From NCBI GenBank assembly GCA_947038195.1, contig CAMQVI010000012.1:1-35946 (forward strand): DNA of 35,946 nucleotides, read 5' to 3'. Positions 34,077 to 35,946 of this stretch are shown here, one piece after another. Under the pieces are notes generated by a model. It was given only the letters and a program-made list of their open reading frames with translations, did not search any database and was not told the origin of the DNA. This DNA is from an uncultured Brevinema sp. (lineage in GTDB: Bacteria > Spirochaetota > Brevinematia > Brevinematales > Brevinemataceae). The position numbers and the translations under genes were made by a program. How positions within the stretch are numbered: the stretch's first letter is position 1; each line of letters opens with the position of its first letter.

Positions 34077-35744
34077 ATGGTTAAAAATCATATGGTTGTA
34101 ATTATATGTGGATATATATTGCTGGTAACGTTACTGATGCAGATTATACCCGAATCTTTTATTAGTTATTTAGATATGACAAGAAATTGGCTTTTAACTA
34201 AATTAGATTTTCTTTACTTTTCCCTTGTACTGTTTGCCTTAGGTATTGCTATTTATATCTTGGTAAGCCCTAAGTTTCGAGCTTTGGTTTATAAAAAAAC
34301 AGATACTACTTGTGAATTCAAAGAAACAAGTTGGGCTTATATGCTTTTTGCTGGAGGGATGGGGTCAAGCTTAATGTACTGGTCTTTTGCGGAATGGGCT
34401 CTATACTACTACAATGCTCCTTTCTTAGCAGAGCCTAAAACCCCTTTAGCAATGGAATGGGGTGCCGCTTTAGCTCTCTTTCATTGGAGTATCCCTGCTT
34501 GGTTATTATATTCTTTAACAGCTTTACCTATAGCCTGCATTCTCTTTTTTGAGAAAAGACCCACTATGCGTTTTTCTGATGGCTTGGAGCCCTACGTTTC
34601 TGATAAACATGTTAATTTTTTATCTTTTATTGATGTATGTTTCGTAATAGGTCTAATGGGTGGTGCTACTACTACTCTTATTTTAGGAACTCCTTTTTTA
34701 TCTGCCCTTATCAAAGAAATCGTCCCTAATGTAGGAATGTATCTAGCAGATAATCAGCTAAATGTTATTGTTTTATCTATTACCATGGTCTTATTTACCT
34801 ATTCAGCTTATCAGGGTTTAGAGGACGGGATAGAAAAATTTAGCACTTGGAATGTCTACCTTTATCTCTTTGTAATGTTAGCTTTTATGTTTACTGATGC
34901 TTGGTCTTTTATTATACGCACAATGTTCTCTAGTGTAGGGCGAATGATTAACTATTTACCCCTTATGTTAACTTGGCTAGATCCTATTCAAGTTAGTCAA
35001 ATCCCTCAACAGTCTACCTCATTTAACTGGGCTTGGTGGCTCGTTTATGCTCCTTTCATGGGTGTTTTCATAGCAAGAATTTCGAGGGGACGCTCTCTTG
35101 CTCATATGTTTCTAGGGACTGTATTTTATGGTACTTTAGGGAGTATTTTAGCATTTTCTGTTATGGGTGGCTATGCTATGCATGCAGAAGTTACAGGAAA
35201 ATTGAATTTTGCTGAGCTTGTAAATACGGTAGGTCCTATCACGGCAAATATCGCTTTACTCAATACCCTGCCTTTTGCTAAATTTTGGATGTTTATGATT
35301 CTTATTGTAGGGATTATCTTCCTCGTCACTACCTATGATAGTGCAACTTTTGTTATTGCTACCTCTTTAATGAAAACCATCCAAGCCGATGAAGAGCCTC
35401 CAAAAAAAGTGAAAATATTCTCCGCTCTGGCTATAGGTGCTATCCCTCTTTTATTCTTAGTGCATGGAGCTACCCAATTATCTATCATACAGAGTCTAAC
35501 AATTTTAGGGGTTATACCTACTATTGTAGCTATAATTATTGTATGGCTTATTTTTGTGATGGTTATTCTGCCCCAAAATGTACCCACCCCTTTCAAAAAA
35601 TTTATTTCAAATTTTGAAAAAGTAGCTGCGTTTACTCAAAAGATTAAAATCTTTACGCGGAAAAAACAGGGAGAATTAGAACAATCCATAATAGCTAGTG
35701 ATGAAAAAGCTGAGGCAGAAGCGCAAAAAGATAAGGAAGACTAG
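34077..35744 (+). CDS. BCCT-family transporter (betaine/carnitine/choline type)
   Basis: The 555-residue protein has 12 predicted membrane helices. BCCT features: FAGGMGSSLMYWSFAEWALYY-type segment (about 95-115), corresponding to the glycine-rich TM3 and Trp box, then ALFHWSIPAWLLYSLTALPI and a later FMGVFIARISRGRS (about 340-353). The SYDSATF-like region is seen as TTYDSATFVIA. The GMGSS and YW-FAEW variant differs from the GMGIG of BetP, so substrate and ion coupling may differ (compatible solute, carnitine or a sulphur analogue). The last ~40 residues are a charged cytoplasmic tail rich in Lys and Glu. A downstream partial gene begins 34 bases later. Confidence 0.93.
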   Translation: MVKNHMVVIICGYILLVTLLMQIIPESFISYLDMTRNWLLTKLDFLYFSLVLFALGIAIYILVSPKFRALVYKKTDTTCEFKETSWAYMLFAGGMGSSLMYWSFAEWALYYYNAPFLAEPKTPLAMEWGAALALFHWSIPAWLLYSLTALPIACILFFEKRPTMRFSDGLEPYVSDKHVNFLSFIDVCFVIGLMGGATTTLILGTPFLSALIKEIVPNVGMYLADNQLNVIVLSITMVLFTYSAYQGLEDGIEKFSTWNVYLYLFVMLAFMFTDAWSFIIRTMFSSVGRMINYLPLMLTWLDPIQVSQIPQQSTSFNWAWWLVYAPFMGVFIARISRGRSLAHMFLGTVFYGTLGSILAFSVMGGYAMHAEVTGKLNFAELVNTVGPITANIALLNTLPFAKFWMFMILIVGIIFLVTTYDSATFVIATSLMKTIQADEEPPKKVKIFSALAIGAIPLLFLVHGATQLSIIQSLTILGVIPTIVAIIIVWLIFVMVILPQNVPTPFKKFISNFEKVAAFTQKIKIFTRKKQGELEQSIIASDEKAEAEAQKDKED

Positions 35745-35778
35745 TAGCCACTATTAATATTTAATATAAGGACTTAAT

Positions 35779-35946
35779 ATGGAAATCTTAGAAGCTATAT
35801 TAAAATATTTCACAGACAACTCAGCAACATTGATTAATATTATGCTTCCTATCCTCATTACTTTTTTTATTACATGGTTTTTTAGAAATAAAGATAAAGA
35901 AGATAATGATGCTAGAAATCTCAGAGCAGAATTACGAGAATATTTT
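35779..35946 (+). CDS. N-terminal fragment of a membrane protein, cut by the window end
   Basis: The frame opens at ATG 35779, with AAGGA 6 bases upstream, and stays open through the last base (56 codons seen). After a short N-terminal helix, one hydrophobic segment spans about residues 17-35 (LINIMLPILITFFITWFF), followed by a highly charged region (KDKEDND). It follows the BCCT gene by 34 bases on the same strand and is probably cotranscribed. Too short to assign. Confidence 0.7.
   Translation, partial: MEILEAILKYFTDNSATLINIMLPILITFFITWFFRNKDKEDNDARNLRAELREYF

Overview
The window is a low-GC bacterial chromosome segment with about 34 protein genes, six tRNA genes and compact intergenic regions. 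The likely host is a fermentative, diderm bacterium that uses TGA as a stop (release factor 2 is encoded). Pyruvate:ferredoxin oxidoreductase, LptB (so LPS export), a small outer-membrane barrel protein, a HAMP/class III adenylate cyclase and a GAF-Fis regulator together fit an AT-rich spirochaete-like organism such as Brevinema or Brachyspira relatives. That placement is an inference. No plasmid, phage, IS element or CRISPR array is visible.

Left part (1-10.3 kb, mostly minus strand): an edge-truncated two-TM membrane protein, nifJ, the conserved dnaX-ebfC-recR operon, an HU protein, and an operon of an adenylate cyclase with an unknown 181-aa protein. The adenylate cyclase is divergent from a plus-strand GAF-Fis regulator, and a 23-bp inverted repeat sits between their -35 boxes. 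purA follows after a 520-bp gene-free stretch. Next come a secreted kelch/Asp-box protein and a 47-codon gene that can only start at ATA.

Middle (16-24 kb): a GntP-type permease downstream of an outer-membrane barrel gene, a helical membrane protein, and a Pro-Arg-His-Arg-Leu-Gly tRNA operon with a perfect promoter. A pth2-type peptidyl-tRNA hydrolase gene follows the tRNAs. fruK is broken or recoded at a G6 tract near its 3' end. The operon ctpA-accD-lptB (protease, fatty-acid synthesis, LPS export) is divergent from pgeF.

Right part (24.9-36 kb): a minus-strand operon gltX - small TM protein - prfB - galU - two-domain acetyltransferase, in which prfB carries the textbook +1 programmed frameshift. 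Then come a ROK fructokinase, an NSS-family Na+ symporter, a Bax-inhibitor-1-like protein, an SRPBCC-MarR operon behind a 63-bp perfect inverted repeat, a BCCT transporter, and a membrane protein cut by the window end.

Features running through the window are strong sigma-70-type promoters (several perfect TTGACA-N17-TATAAT) and very long, near-perfect palindromic terminators, several of which overlap the stop codon. The most interesting items are the recoding or phase-variation candidates (prfB, fruK, ATA-start small gene, G8 tract upstream of the barrel gene) and the two elaborate inverted-repeat control regions.
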